From Alistipes sp. (lineage in GTDB: Bacteria > Bacteroidota > Bacteroidia > Bacteroidales > Rikenellaceae), in assembly GCA_017558115.1 (NCBI GenBank), contig JAFYWG010000024.1:1-36905 (forward strand): 36,905 nucleotides of DNA. The letters are read 5' to 3'. The notes beneath the pieces were generated by a model. The model searched no databases, had not been told where the DNA came from, and was given only the letters and a program-made list of their open reading frames with translations. The position numbers and the translations under genes were made by a program. Of this stretch, positions 1 to 8,811 are shown piece after piece; the stretch's first letter is position 1, and the number at the start of each line of letters is the position of its first letter.

Positions 1-936
1 AAGGATGACACCCACGTTCTCGATACTTGAGTATGCCAACAAACGCTTAATGTCGTTCTGCATAGCGGCGAGGATAACGCCCCAGAGGCCTGTGATAGCA
101 CCCGACACCAAGACGATAAGACCTATGGTATAGAGCATATCTACTTCGAGCTCCTCAATCTGCATGATGCGGATGATGCCGTAGACACCCGTCTTAATCA
201 TCACACCCGACATGATAGCCGAGACGTGCGAAGGTGCTGCGGGATGCGCCTCAGGCAACCAGATGTGCATGGGGAACAAACCCGCCTTCATGCCAAAGCC
301 GATAAAGAGCACAACAAAGAGTGGCAAGAGGTTTGCCTGTGCGTAGTAGGCGTTGAGAGCCGAGAAGTTTGCGCTGCCCGTAACGTTGAACAACATCACA
401 AAGCCTACGACCAAGAACAAGAAGCCGATATGCATCATAACCAAGTAGTTAAGTGCAGCACGACGCACATCCTGACGCTCCGCCTCAAACAGAATGAGCA
501 GGAACGATGCGATGGTCATAAGCTCCCACGCAAAGAGGAACGAGAAGCCACCACTCGACACCACGACGAGCATCATCGACACCACCAACGTCACAAGCGC
601 CGTGTAGTGAATCGAGATATGTGCATCTGAGTAGCGCTCGAGATATCCCCCCACGTAGCCCTTCGAGTAGAGCAATGTGGCTACGGATGCCACCGAAATG
701 ATGATGAGCATCAACGCCGAGAGCTTATCTATTGCGAGGCTCTCCTGACCGAAGAATGGGGTCACGAACTTCACAAGCTCCACAGGCTGACCCATGAATG
801 CCATAACAGCAGCGGTTATGGCAGCAAGTGCGACGAGCGACACCACGCCCGTTGCCACCCACACCTTAAACCTCTTCGGCACAAGGAAGATGACAAGCGC
901 GACAAGCATCGCTGCAATAAGTGAGTACAAATACAT
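1..936 (-). CDS. NuoL/HyfB-type proton-conducting membrane subunit, C-terminus cut by window edge
   Basis: The minus-strand frame is open for 312 codons from the ATG at 936 to the window edge, so the gene is partial at its 3' end. The product is almost entirely hydrophobic, with many membrane segments. It carries hallmarks of the proton_antipo_M family: FLFAWELMTIASFLLILFEA, then FGMKAGLFPMHIWLPEAHPA and PSHVSAIMSGVMIKTGVYGI, which include the conserved Lys and His residues of the proton channel. LPEAHPAAPSHVSA is closer to hydrogenase-4 or formate-hydrogenlyase subunits (HyfB/HycC) than to classical NuoL, so a membrane hydrogenase or related complex is my inference. It would translocate protons across the inner membrane as part of a multi-subunit complex whose other genes lie off the left edge. 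It starts 23 bp after rsmE on the same strand and may be co-transcribed with it. Confidence 0.85.
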   Translation of the reverse strand, partial: MYLYSLIAAMLVALVIFLVPKRFKVWVATGVVSLVALAAITAAVMAFMGQPVELVKFVTPFFGQESLAIDKLSALMLIIISVASVATLLYSKGYVGGYLERYSDAHISIHYTALVTLVVSMMLVVVSSGGFSFLFAWELMTIASFLLILFEAERQDVRRAALNYLVMMHIGFLFLVVGFVMLFNVTGSANFSALNAYYAQANLLPLFVVLFIGFGMKAGLFPMHIWLPEAHPAAPSHVSAIMSGVMIKTGVYGIIRIMQIEELEVDMLYTIGLIVLVSGAITGLWGVILAAMQNDIKRLLAYSSIENVGVIL

Positions 937-959
937 AATACCTTATATTTCGTATTGGG

Positions 960-1676
960 TTACAGTTTGTTAATCGTCGCCACGACGGTGGTAGCAACAA
1001 CGGCAGCAGTCTCGGTACGCAGACGCTCGCGACCGAGAGAGATAGCCTTAAATCCATTTTGGAGCGCAAAGTTAATCTCTTCTTTTGAAAAATCACCCTC
1101 CGGCCCGATTAAAATTAGTGTATTAGCACCTTTTTTTACCAAATTTCCAAGATATGGGCGCTCACCAAAGGAACTATCGCAGTGGGCAATGAACTTTTCG
1201 CCCTCGAAATCCATCTTGATAACGTCGCGTACCGAGGTCATATCGTGCAGCACGGGATGGTAGGCTTTTAGCGACTGCTTCACCGCCGCAGTGATAACCT
1301 TTTCCTCTCTGTCGTGTTTTATCTGCCTACGCTCGCTGTGGTCACACTCCAAAGGATAGACCTCCGAGATGCCGATTTCGGTGGCTTTTTCCAAAAACCA
1401 TTCGAAGCGATCGATAATTTTTGTGGGTGCTACACACATGATCAAACCATAGCTCATACGCTCATACTCGGGCGTAGTCTCCACCACCTCCACTTCGCAG
1501 CGTTTAACATTGTCGTTCACCACTTTACAGCGATACATATTACCTTTTCCGTCGGTCAAATGGAGCTCATCACCGACAGTCATTCTAAGCACTCTAACAC
1601 AGTGTTTTGACTCCTCCTCGGATAGCGTGTAACGAGGGAGAGAAATTTCAGGGGCATAAAATAGTTGCATTGGCAA
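960..1676 (-). CDS. rsmE: 16S rRNA (uracil(1498)-N3)-methyltransferase RsmE
   Basis: The 238-aa protein has the usual RsmE length and layout. An N-terminal PUA-like RNA-binding part runs to about residue 70 (LSEEESKHCVRVLRM, DGKGNMYRCKV), followed by a SPOUT methyltransferase domain. The SAM-binding trefoil-knot motifs LILIGPEGDFSKEEI and LGRERLRTETA are intact near the C-terminus. The family methylates N3 of U1498 in 16S rRNA of the assembled 30S subunit, using S-adenosylmethionine. A second ATG two codons in (1670) is an equally possible start. The gene is divergent from the M3 peptidase gene across a 52-bp gap with a palindromic promoter. Confidence 0.93.
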   Translation of the reverse strand: MPMQLFYAPEISLPRYTLSEEESKHCVRVLRMTVGDELHLTDGKGNMYRCKVVNDNVKRCEVEVVETTPEYERMSYGLIMCVAPTKIIDRFEWFLEKATEIGISEVYPLECDHSERRQIKHDREEKVITAAVKQSLKAYHPVLHDMTSVRDVIKMDFEGEKFIAHCDSSFGERPYLGNLVKKGANTLILIGPEGDFSKEEINFALQNGFKAISLGRERLRTETAAVVATTVVATINKL

Positions 1677-1702
1677 TAATTTTTTTAACTTTGCAAAGTT
1701 AA
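1665..1702. promoter_or_regulatory. Palindromic, probably bidirectional sigma-ABfr promoter
   Basis: A perfect 18-bp palindrome, TTAACTTTGCAAAGTTAA, lies at 1685-1702. It holds the Bacteroidetes -7 element TAACTTTG on both strands (plus 1686-1693, minus 1701-1694). On the plus strand a TTG at 1665-1667 sits 18 bp upstream, which fits a promoter for the peptidase gene with a leader of about 29 nt. On the minus strand I see no clear TTG, so the rsmE promoter is weaker. Confidence 0.6.
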
Positions 1703-1728
1703 TTAAAGTTAATTAAAAAATATCATAC

Positions 1729-3966
1729 ATGAAACGTATTTTGTTATTATCGTCACTATTGAGTGTTATGACACTGAACTACTCATGCACCAACGAGGCA
1801 GCAACCGAGGCTACCAACCCCCTTTTGGAGGAGTGGACAACAGAGTTTGGCGTGCCTCCCTTCGACAAGATTAAGGCTGAGCACTTCGCTCCCGCATTCG
1901 AGGCAGCCATCACCGAGCACAACGCCGAGATTGAGGCTATCGTAGCAAACGAGGCTGAGCCCACATTCGAGAATACTATCGTAGCGCTCGACAACTCAGG
2001 CATCAAACTCTCGGAGACAGGCCTCATCTTTGGTATGCTCTCATCATCTGACCTCACACCCGAGATGGAGAAGGTGCAGGATGAGTTGACCCCAATCCTT
2101 GAGGAGCACTCTAACGCCATCATGCTCAACGACGCTCTTTTCCAGCGCGTTAAGGCCGTGTACGACAAGCGTAACACACTCGGCTTGGACGAGGTACAGA
2201 TGCGCCTAACCGAGAAGACATACAACGAGTTTGTACGCTCAGGTGCTTTGCTCCAGGGCCAGGCTAAGGAGCGCCTCAAGCAGATTAATGGCGAGCTCGC
2301 GGTACTCACCGTGGACTTCAACAAGAACCTCCTTGCCGACCAGAACGCCTTCTCACTCCACCTCGAGGCCAACCAGGTGACAGACCTTCCAGAGAGCGTT
2401 CAGACACAGGCACACGAGGCTGCAGTGAATGCAGGTAAGAGCGGCTACCTCTTTACGCTCGACAAGCCCAGCATGCTCCCATTCCTCACATACTCATCGA
2501 ACCGCGACCTTCGTCGTGAGCTCTACAACGGCTACCTCATGCGTGGCAACAACGACAATGAGTACGACAACAAGGAGATCGCCGAGAAGATGGCAATGCT
2601 TCGCATAGAGAAGGCAAACCTCTTGGGTTTCGACTCTTACGCTGCATACGTTACTGACGACCAGATGGCTGGTACTCCCGAGGCAGCATACGAGCTATTG
2701 GAGGAGATCTTCTACCCCGCAGTAGAGTCTGCAAAGCTCGAGTTGGAGGAGATGAACGTAATGTTCCAGAAGGACTACCCCGGCCAGACATTCGAGAAGT
2801 CGGACTGGTGGTACTACGCCGAGAAGGTGCGCAAGGATAAGTATCAGCTCGACGAGGAGGCTGTACGTCAGTACCTCTCACTCGACAACGTTCGCGAGGG
2901 TATGTTCTACCTTGCTAACCGACTCTACGGCATCACATTCCGTCCTATCACAGCTCCTCGCTACCACAAGGAGTGCACCGTATATCAGGTTCTCGACCAC
3001 GACCAGAGCCACCTCGGCGTGCTCTACATTGACCCACACCCCCGCAGTGAGAAGAGCGGCGGCGCATGGTGCGGCAACTTCGTTGAGCAGCGCTACGTAG
3101 ATGGCGAGCGTAAGGCTCCCGTTGTAGGCATCGTTTGCAACTTCACACCTCCCACAGGTGACACACCCTCACTCCTCTCATTCGACGAGGCTGAGACCAT
3201 GTTCCACGAGTTTGGCCACGCGCTACACTGCCTCTTTGCCGATGTACGCTACCGCGGTCTTGCAGAGGTAGAGGGCGACTTTGTGGAGCTTCCCTCACAG
3301 ATTATGGAGAACTGGGCATTCCACCCCGAGATCCTCAAGGTTTACGCTACACACTACCGCACAGGTGAGGTTATCCCCGACAACCTTATTCAGAAGATTC
3401 AGCGCGCATCGCTCTTCAATCAGGGCTTCACAACCACTGAGCTTGCCGCAGCGGCACTCATCGACTTGGATATCCACACATTGAAGCAGGCAACCGACAT
3501 CGATATCAACGCCTTTGAGAGCTACAACCTCGCTAAGCGCGGACTTATTGAGCAGATTGCACCCCGCTACCGCTACACATACTTCGCACACATCTTTGCG
3601 GGTGGCTACTCTTCAGGTTACTACTTCTACCTCTGGGCAGAGGTATTGGATAAGGATGCCTTCGAGGCCTTCAAGTCGAGCCACGACATCTGCGACACAG
3701 CTCTCGCACACAGCTTCCGCTACGACCTCTTGGCACAGGGTGGCCAGCGTCCCGGCATGGATATGTATCGCACATTCCGCGGTGCCGACCCCGACAAGAA
3801 GCCTATGCTTCGCGCACGCGGCCTCTTGAAGGAGGAGCCCGTAGTGGAGGAGGAGTCTTCAGAGGAGCTTTTAGAGACTGTTGCTGAGCTCCCCGTTATG
3901 CCCGTAGAGCCTGGCATGGCACCCAAGAAGCCTGCAGCACCCCTCAAGCCCACTATTAAGAAGTAA
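1729..3966 (+). CDS. dcp: M3 family zinc metallopeptidase (dipeptidyl carboxypeptidase-like) lipoprotein
   Basis: The 745-aa protein begins with a lipoprotein signal ending at a Cys near residue 20 (LNYSC). It matches the M3A peptidases (Dcp, oligopeptidase A) along its length. The zinc motif HEFGHALH is at residues 493-500 and the third zinc ligand is probably E520 in DFVELPSQIMENW. The substrate-binding GGYSSGYYFYLWAEVLDKDAF segment follows near residue 625. Such enzymes remove C-terminal dipeptides or cleave short peptides, here in the periplasm or at the outer membrane. The C-terminal tail of about 45 residues is acidic and then Pro/Lys-rich, and lies beyond the usual family end. A second M3 gene starts 34 bp downstream and is probably co-transcribed. 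Confidence 0.93.
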   Translation: MKRILLLSSLLSVMTLNYSCTNEAATEATNPLLEEWTTEFGVPPFDKIKAEHFAPAFEAAITEHNAEIEAIVANEAEPTFENTIVALDNSGIKLSETGLIFGMLSSSDLTPEMEKVQDELTPILEEHSNAIMLNDALFQRVKAVYDKRNTLGLDEVQMRLTEKTYNEFVRSGALLQGQAKERLKQINGELAVLTVDFNKNLLADQNAFSLHLEANQVTDLPESVQTQAHEAAVNAGKSGYLFTLDKPSMLPFLTYSSNRDLRRELYNGYLMRGNNDNEYDNKEIAEKMAMLRIEKANLLGFDSYAAYVTDDQMAGTPEAAYELLEEIFYPAVESAKLELEEMNVMFQKDYPGQTFEKSDWWYYAEKVRKDKYQLDEEAVRQYLSLDNVREGMFYLANRLYGITFRPITAPRYHKECTVYQVLDHDQSHLGVLYIDPHPRSEKSGGAWCGNFVEQRYVDGERKAPVVGIVCNFTPPTGDTPSLLSFDEAETMFHEFGHALHCLFADVRYRGLAEVEGDFVELPSQIMENWAFHPEILKVYATHYRTGEVIPDNLIQKIQRASLFNQGFTTTELAAAALIDLDIHTLKQATDIDINAFESYNLAKRGLIEQIAPRYRYTYFAHIFAGGYSSGYYFYLWAEVLDKDAFEAFKSSHDICDTALAHSFRYDLLAQGGQRPGMDMYRTFRGADPDKKPMLRARGLLKEEPVVEEESSEELLETVAELPVMPVEPGMAPKKPAAPLKPTIKK

Positions 3967-4000
3967 GCCTTACGACAATTTTACTAACTAAACAATATTT

Positions 4001-6115
4001 ATGATCACTACAACACTTATTATGTCAGCAATGACTGCAATGTCTGCATGTGGCACGCAGCCACTTGTTGAGATGCCCGAGTCACTCAAGGGTAATCCAT
4101 TGGTTGAGGAGTGGAACACTCCCTATCAGACACCTCCCTTCTCTGAGATTGAGTATGCACACTACGAGCCCGCTATCGACTACGCTATCGAGCTTCAGCG
4201 TGCCGAGATTGATGCTATCGTAAACAACCCTGAGGCTCCCACCTTCGAGAATACTATCGTTGCTATGGAGCAGGCTGGTCAGTTGCTCAACCGCGCTACT
4301 GGCGTATTCTTCTGCATCAATGGCTGTATGACATCTCCCGAGATGCAGGAGATCGCTCTTAACATCACTCCCAAGCTCACAGCACTCGGCAACGACATCT
4401 CGCTCAACCCCGAGTTGTTCGAGCGTGTAAAGGTTGTGTACAACCAGCGCAAGAAGCTTAAGCTTGACCAGGAGGATATGACACTTTTGGAGAACACCTA
4501 TAAGAGCTTTGCACGCTCTGGTGCCTTGCTCGAGGGCCAGGACAAGGAGCTCTATCGCGAGTACTCTTCAGAGCTCTCACAGCTCACACTCCAGTTCGGC
4601 CAAAACGCTCTTAAGGCTACAAACGCCTTCTCTTACAACATCACCGATGAGGCTAAGGTAGCGGAGTTGCCCGACTTCGTGAAGGAGGGTTTGGCTGCTG
4701 AGGCTGCAGCACGTGGCCAGGAGGGTTGGACAGTTACACTTGACGCGCCCAGCTACGGTCCCTTCATGACCTACTCTACACAGCGCGACATCAAGGAGAT
4801 CCTCTACCGCGCATACAACACACGTGGTCTTGGTGGTGAGTTCGACAACCAGGAGAACATCCGTCGCATCGCTGAGCTCCGCCTCAAGATTGCTAACTTG
4901 CTCGGCTACAAGTGCTACTCAGACTACGTCTTGGAGGACCGCATGGCCGAGAGCACAAAGACCGTTAACAGCTTCCTCGCAGAGCTCAACAAGGCTACTT
5001 TGAGCTACGCAAAGAAGGATGTTGCTAACATCACTGCTTATGCTCAGTCACTCGGCTTCGAGGGCGAGCTTATGCCTTGGGACTTCAGCTACTACAACGA
5101 GAAGTACAAGGAGGCTATGTACTCTATCAACGACGAGCAGATTAAGCCATACTTCCAGCTCGAGAGCGCTAAGGAGGCAGTATTCATGCTCGCAGGTAAG
5201 CTCTATGGCCTCACATTCACCGCTGTAGACAACATCGAGACATACCACCCCGAGGCAAGCGTATATGAGGTACGTGACAACTCTGGTGAGCTTATGGCTG
5301 TCCTCTACATGGACTTCTTCCCTCGCGAGTCTAAGCGTCAGGGTGCATGGATGACAGAGTTCCGTGGCGTGAAGGTTGTTGATGGCAATGAGCAGCGTCC
5401 TTTGGTGCAGCTCGTTATGAACTTCACTAAGCCTACCGCTAACACCCCCTCATTGCTCACATTCGATGAGTTCACAACATTCCTCCACGAGTTTGGCCAC
5501 GGTCTCCACGGCATCCTCGCAAAGGGTAAGTATGAGTCTATCAACGGCACATCTGTTAAGCGTGACTTCGTAGAGCTTCCCTCACAGATCATGGAGAACT
5601 GGGCATACGAGAAGGAGTACCTCGACCTCTGGGCTAAGCACTACCAGACTGGCGAGCCTATGCCTGCTGAGCTCATCGAGAAGATCGTAGCAGCTAAGAA
5701 CTATCTCGCAGCATACTACAACGTGCGTCAGCTCTCATTTGGCATGCTCGATATGGCATGGCACACTATCACTGAGCCTTACACTGGCGACGTCCTTGCA
5801 TTCGAGCAGAAGGCTATCGCTCCTACTCAGGTGCTCCCCGTTGTTGACGGCACAGCTATGCAGACAGCCTTCACTCACATCTTCAGTGGTGGCTACGCTT
5901 CAGGCTACTATGGCTACAAGTGGGCTGAGGTTCTCGCAGCTGACGCTTACTCATACTTCAGCGAGGAGGGCATCTTCTCTGAGAAGGTAGCAGGCAAGTT
6001 CCGCCACGAGGTGTTGGAGAAGGGTGGTCACGAGCATCCTATGACTCTCTACAAGAACTTCCGCGGCCACAAGCCTAAGACACAGTCACTCATCGACCAG
6101 ATGGGCTTGAAGTAG
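4001..6115 (+). CDS. Second M3 family zinc metallopeptidase lipoprotein (tandem paralogue)
   Basis: This 704-aa protein is a diverged paralogue of the gene just upstream. Both share NPLVEEWNTPYQTPPFSEI-type N-termini and the M3 fold. The short signal peptide ends in a lipobox-like MSAC, giving a mature lipoprotein with Cys at about residue 17. The active-site motif HEFGHGLHG begins near residue 496, and RDFVELPSQIMENWAYE carries the third ligand. The C-terminal GGYASGYYGYKWAEVLAADAY is conserved. An in-frame TAA 12 bp before the ATG at 4001 excludes a longer protein. It lacks the acidic/Pro-rich tail of its neighbour. Different substrate preference of the pair is my inference. A hairpin terminator follows. 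Confidence 0.93.
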   Translation: MITTTLIMSAMTAMSACGTQPLVEMPESLKGNPLVEEWNTPYQTPPFSEIEYAHYEPAIDYAIELQRAEIDAIVNNPEAPTFENTIVAMEQAGQLLNRATGVFFCINGCMTSPEMQEIALNITPKLTALGNDISLNPELFERVKVVYNQRKKLKLDQEDMTLLENTYKSFARSGALLEGQDKELYREYSSELSQLTLQFGQNALKATNAFSYNITDEAKVAELPDFVKEGLAAEAAARGQEGWTVTLDAPSYGPFMTYSTQRDIKEILYRAYNTRGLGGEFDNQENIRRIAELRLKIANLLGYKCYSDYVLEDRMAESTKTVNSFLAELNKATLSYAKKDVANITAYAQSLGFEGELMPWDFSYYNEKYKEAMYSINDEQIKPYFQLESAKEAVFMLAGKLYGLTFTAVDNIETYHPEASVYEVRDNSGELMAVLYMDFFPRESKRQGAWMTEFRGVKVVDGNEQRPLVQLVMNFTKPTANTPSLLTFDEFTTFLHEFGHGLHGILAKGKYESINGTSVKRDFVELPSQIMENWAYEKEYLDLWAKHYQTGEPMPAELIEKIVAAKNYLAAYYNVRQLSFGMLDMAWHTITEPYTGDVLAFEQKAIAPTQVLPVVDGTAMQTAFTHIFSGGYASGYYGYKWAEVLAADAYSYFSEEGIFSEKVAGKFRHEVLEKGGHEHPMTLYKNFRGHKPKTQSLIDQMGLK

Positions 6116-6138
6116 GCTTTATGCCAATATAAAAATTG

Positions 6139-6174
6139 AAGGGCTACCCACGAGGGTGGCCCTTTACTTTTAAT
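6139..6174 (+). terminator. Rho-independent terminator of the M3 peptidase pair
   Basis: A stem pairs 6139-6149 (AAGGGCTACCC) with 6154-6164 (GGGTGGCCCTT) around a four-base loop, with one G-U type mismatch, and is followed by a T-rich run. It lies 23 bp after the stop codon of the second peptidase gene. Confidence 0.85.
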
Positions 6175-6195
6175 TAGTAATTAGTAATGAGTAAT

Positions 6196-6286
6196 GTCAT
6201 CCTGAACTAAGTGAAGGATCTCCTAATCTGCATGAGGGTCGACCGCTGTGCCAACTAAGAGATTCTTCGCTAATGCTCAGAATGAC
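6196..6286. repeat. REP-like inverted-repeat element, copy 1
   Basis: Imperfect inverted arms at 6196-6222 (GTCATCCTGAACTAAGTGAA...) and 6259-6286 (its near reverse complement, ending CTCAGAATGAC) flank a 36-bp spacer. A related element with the same arms and the same 91-bp overall length is at 12487-12577. From memory, short GTCATTCTGA...GAAGAATCTC palindromes are frequent in intergenic regions of Bacteroidetes and other phyla. Confidence 0.75.
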
Positions 6287-6367
6287 CGCGCATAATACCC
6301 ACAACTTCTGCTCGTCGTTTTTGTCGTTTCGTCTGCTCGTCTCATGCTCTCTTCACCCCATCTACAC

Positions 6368-6973
6368 CTACCTTGCCCGTCGACGCTTCGGAAGTTCGAT
6401 ATACTCCGTATAGACCAACTCGGTGTTGGGGTTGGAGGTCCATACCTCCTGACGTATAGCCTTCGTGCCGTAGGGGATAAAGAGGAATTTGCGCGGTACG
6501 CGGTGGATGACCTGATGCAACGTATCGACAGTGCGCACAGCATATTGCAGCGAGTCGCCAAAGAGTATACCCACCACCCTACTCCACGCATCGGATGCCT
6601 CAAAGTGGCGCGCAGCAACAGCCACCGTATCGCGGATGACTACCGTATCGCGCACAACGATGGTATCGGCAAACCTTGTCACGGCAACACTCTTAGCATA
6701 GCTCTCGGCGCGGCGCAGGCGTATGCCGAGCGAGGCTATCTCCTCCACATCGCGGCTACGCTGCTCGCGAAAGTCGGCAAGCTCCAATTGCAGCGCCTCG
6801 ACCGAGGCGGCAGAGCGTCCACTATCGGTGCGATAGAACTCCACACCCTGCAGCAGGGCGTGCTCATTGCTCCTTAGGCTAGCATTCTCCTCCACCAAAT
6901 GGTAGATAACAACTCCGCATACAACAACAGAGATAAGGGCGGCAAGGGCCGTCCAAAACAGAAACTTTCTCAT
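6368..6973 (-). CDS. Membrane-anchored coiled-coil protein, DUF6549-like
   Basis: The 201-aa protein has one N-terminal membrane segment (residues 3-27) and then a predicted coiled coil (about 28-95, with LQLELADFREQRSRDVEEIA). A short threonine/valine-rich stretch repeats the pattern DTIVVRDTVVIRDTV. The conserved C-terminus reads HRVPRKFLFIPYGTKAIRQE followed by VWTSNPNTELVYTEYIELPK. From memory this layout matches DUF6549, a small Bacteroidales family also seen near phage or mobile genes, with no established function. It stands alone between the convergent peptidase pair and the divergent aspA gene. I could not check the family assignment by search. Confidence 0.7.
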   Translation of the reverse strand: MRKFLFWTALAALISVVVCGVVIYHLVEENASLRSNEHALLQGVEFYRTDSGRSAASVEALQLELADFREQRSRDVEEIASLGIRLRRAESYAKSVAVTRFADTIVVRDTVVIRDTVAVAARHFEASDAWSRVVGILFGDSLQYAVRTVDTLHQVIHRVPRKFLFIPYGTKAIRQEVWTSNPNTELVYTEYIELPKRRRAR

Positions 6974-6998
6974 AAGATTTTAGGGATTGATTACGCCA

Positions 6999-7026
6999 CA
7001 AAGATACGACGCAAAAAGTGGCTCAA
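6999..7026 (-). promoter_or_regulatory. Candidate sigma-ABfr promoter for the DUF6549-like gene
   Basis: The minus strand carries a perfect -7 element TATCTTTG at 7006-6999, 25 bp before the ATG at 6973. A TTG is at 7026-7024. The 17-bp spacing is shorter than the usual 19-21 bp, so the -33 assignment is uncertain. Confidence 0.4.
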
Positions 7027-7114
7027 TTTCTAAAAAAAGTAACAATTTGCACCCCACGCGAGGGGCAAAAGTGGGCGGTAGTAGCTAAAAGTTTGCAAAT
7101 TGTTGACGGAATAA

Positions 7115-7145
7115 TTGGTGAATTAATAAAAAAGTAGTAATTTTA
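7115..7145 (+). promoter_or_regulatory. Candidate sigma-ABfr promoter of aspA
   Basis: TTG at 7115-7117 is followed after 20 bp by TAATTTTA at 7138-7145, one base off TAnnTTTG. This predicts a leader of about 55 nt before the aspA start at 7208. Confidence 0.4.
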
Positions 7146-7207
7146 CATGATAATATACGTATCAAAGCGCAAACACAAACAATTAAATAATCATAAAACA
7201 ACTAACT

Positions 7208-8641
7208 ATGACTATCAAGTATTCAGGTAAGACTCGCGTTGAGAGCGATCTTCTCGGCGAGATGGAGGTGCCCGTTGAGGCGCTTTATGGCGTACAGACA
7301 TTGCGCGGTATCGTGAACTTCCCCATCAGCCGCTTCCACCTCAATGACTATCCCTTATTCATCAACGGCCTCGCTATGACCAAGCTCGGCGCTGCTGTTG
7401 CTAACCACCAGCTCGGCCTCTTGACAGACGAGCAGTTCAACGGCATTAAGCAGGCTTGCGAGGAGATCATGGCAGGTCAGCACCACGAGCACTTCCCCTG
7501 CGACATGATTCAGGGCGGTGCAGGTACTACAACAAACATGAACGCTAACGAGGTTATCGCAAATCGTGCACTCCAGATCATGGGTCACGAGGCTGGCGAG
7601 TATCAGTACTGCTCACCTAACGACCACGTAAACTGCTCACAGTCTACAAACGATGCTTACCCCTGCGGTATCCACCTCGGTCTCTACGCTACACATAAGG
7701 TATTCATGGGCCACTACAACGAGCTTATCGAGTCATTCGAGAAGAAGGCTAAGGAGTTCGCACACATCTTGAAGATGGGTCGTACACAGCTCGAGGATGC
7801 TGTGCCTATGACACTCGGCCAGACATTCGGCGCCTTCGCTCAGATATTGAAGGAGGAGCGCAAGAACCTCGAGTTCGCTGCTGAGGAGTTCCTCACAGTA
7901 AACATGGGTGCTACAGCTATCGGTACAGGTATCTGCTCTGAGCCCGAGTACGCTGAGAAGTGTATCGCTGCATTGCGCCAGATCACTGGTTGGGACATCA
8001 AGCTCGCGGAGGACCTCGTAGCTGCTACTTCTGATACCACTTGCATGGTGGGCTACTCATCAGCTTTGCGCCGCGTAGCTGTTAAGTTGAACAAGATCTG
8101 TAACGACCTCCGCCTCCTCGGCTCTGGTCCTCGTTGCGGTCTCCACGAGTTCGACCTTCCCGCACGTCAGCCAGGCTCTTCAATCATGCCCGGTAAGGTT
8201 AACCCCGTTATCCCCGAGGTTATGAACCAGATTTGCTACAAAGTTATCGGTAACGACGCTTGCGTTGCTATGTGCGCACAGGAGGCTCAGATGGAGCTTA
8301 ACGCTATGGAGCCTACAATGGCACAGTGCTGCTTCGAGTCTGCAGAGATCATGATGAACGGCTTCGACACATTGCGCGTGAACTGCGTTGATGGCATCAA
8401 GGCTAACGAGGAGCAGTGCCGCAAGTATGTTCAGGATAGCTTCGGTATCGTAACTGCTCTTAACCCCATCATTGGCTACAAGAACTCTACAAAGATTGCG
8501 AAGGAGGCTATGGCTACTGGTGGTCGTGTTTATGACATCGTGCTTGAGCATGGCATCCTCACTAAGGAGGAGCTTGACACAATTCTCTCTCCCGAGAATA
8601 TGATTAAGCCTGTGAAGCTCGACATCAAACCCCGCCGATAA
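7208..8641 (+). CDS. aspA: Aspartate ammonia-lyase
   Basis: The 477-aa protein has the full length and order of the aspartase/fumarase superfamily: ESDLLGEMEVPVEALYGVQT at the N-terminus, GAGTTTNMNANEVIANRAL near residue 100, SQSTNDAYPCGIHL near 140 and GRTQLEDAVPM near 190. The flexible catalytic loop signature GSSIMPGKVNPVIPEV lies near residues 325-340 and includes the catalytic Ser. The enzyme reversibly deaminates L-aspartate to fumarate and ammonia in the cytoplasm, feeding fumarate respiration in anaerobes. Aspartase rather than fumarase is supported by the ALYGVQT/GIHLGLYAT pattern, from family knowledge. It is monocistronic, with a promoter upstream and terminators on its downstream side. 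Confidence 0.95.
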   Translation: MTIKYSGKTRVESDLLGEMEVPVEALYGVQTLRGIVNFPISRFHLNDYPLFINGLAMTKLGAAVANHQLGLLTDEQFNGIKQACEEIMAGQHHEHFPCDMIQGGAGTTTNMNANEVIANRALQIMGHEAGEYQYCSPNDHVNCSQSTNDAYPCGIHLGLYATHKVFMGHYNELIESFEKKAKEFAHILKMGRTQLEDAVPMTLGQTFGAFAQILKEERKNLEFAAEEFLTVNMGATAIGTGICSEPEYAEKCIAALRQITGWDIKLAEDLVAATSDTTCMVGYSSALRRVAVKLNKICNDLRLLGSGPRCGLHEFDLPARQPGSSIMPGKVNPVIPEVMNQICYKVIGNDACVAMCAQEAQMELNAMEPTMAQCCFESAEIMMNGFDTLRVNCVDGIKANEEQCRKYVQDSFGIVTALNPIIGYKNSTKIAKEAMATGGRVYDIVLEHGILTKEELDTILSPENMIKPVKLDIKPRR

Positions 8642-8683
8642 TTTCTTGTGATAGTGGCGCGTTAGCGGCACATCCCTAAAAGT

Positions 8684-8734
8684 AAACCACCCAGGGCTGT
8701 ACGTCAAAGTACTATCCCTAGGTGGTTTCTTTTG
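8684..8734 (+). terminator. Rho-independent terminator of aspA
   Basis: AAACCACCCAGGG at 8684-8696 pairs, with one mismatch, with CCCTAGGTGGTTT at about 8716-8728, and a T-rich stretch follows. The loop contains a nested GTAC/GTAC stem. Confidence 0.85.
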
Positions 8735-8770
8735 TGATGCACCTCTACCACACCATTCTGACAAGAAATT

Positions 8771-8811
8771 TAGCACCCCGCAGGTTATTAACTCTGCGGG
8801 GTACTTTTTTA
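8771..8811. terminator. Terminator between convergent aspA and gadB
   Basis: A perfect 9-bp stem pairs ACCCCGCAG (8775-8783) with CTGCGGGGT (8794-8802). The plus side is followed by a run of six T. The minus side reads into a moderately T-rich stretch, so it may serve gadB as well as back up the aspA terminator. Confidence 0.75.

Noticed and set aside
226..630. 134-aa plus-strand ORF at the left edge
   Set aside because: It is antisense to the membrane subunit, which is open across the same region and carries clear family motifs.
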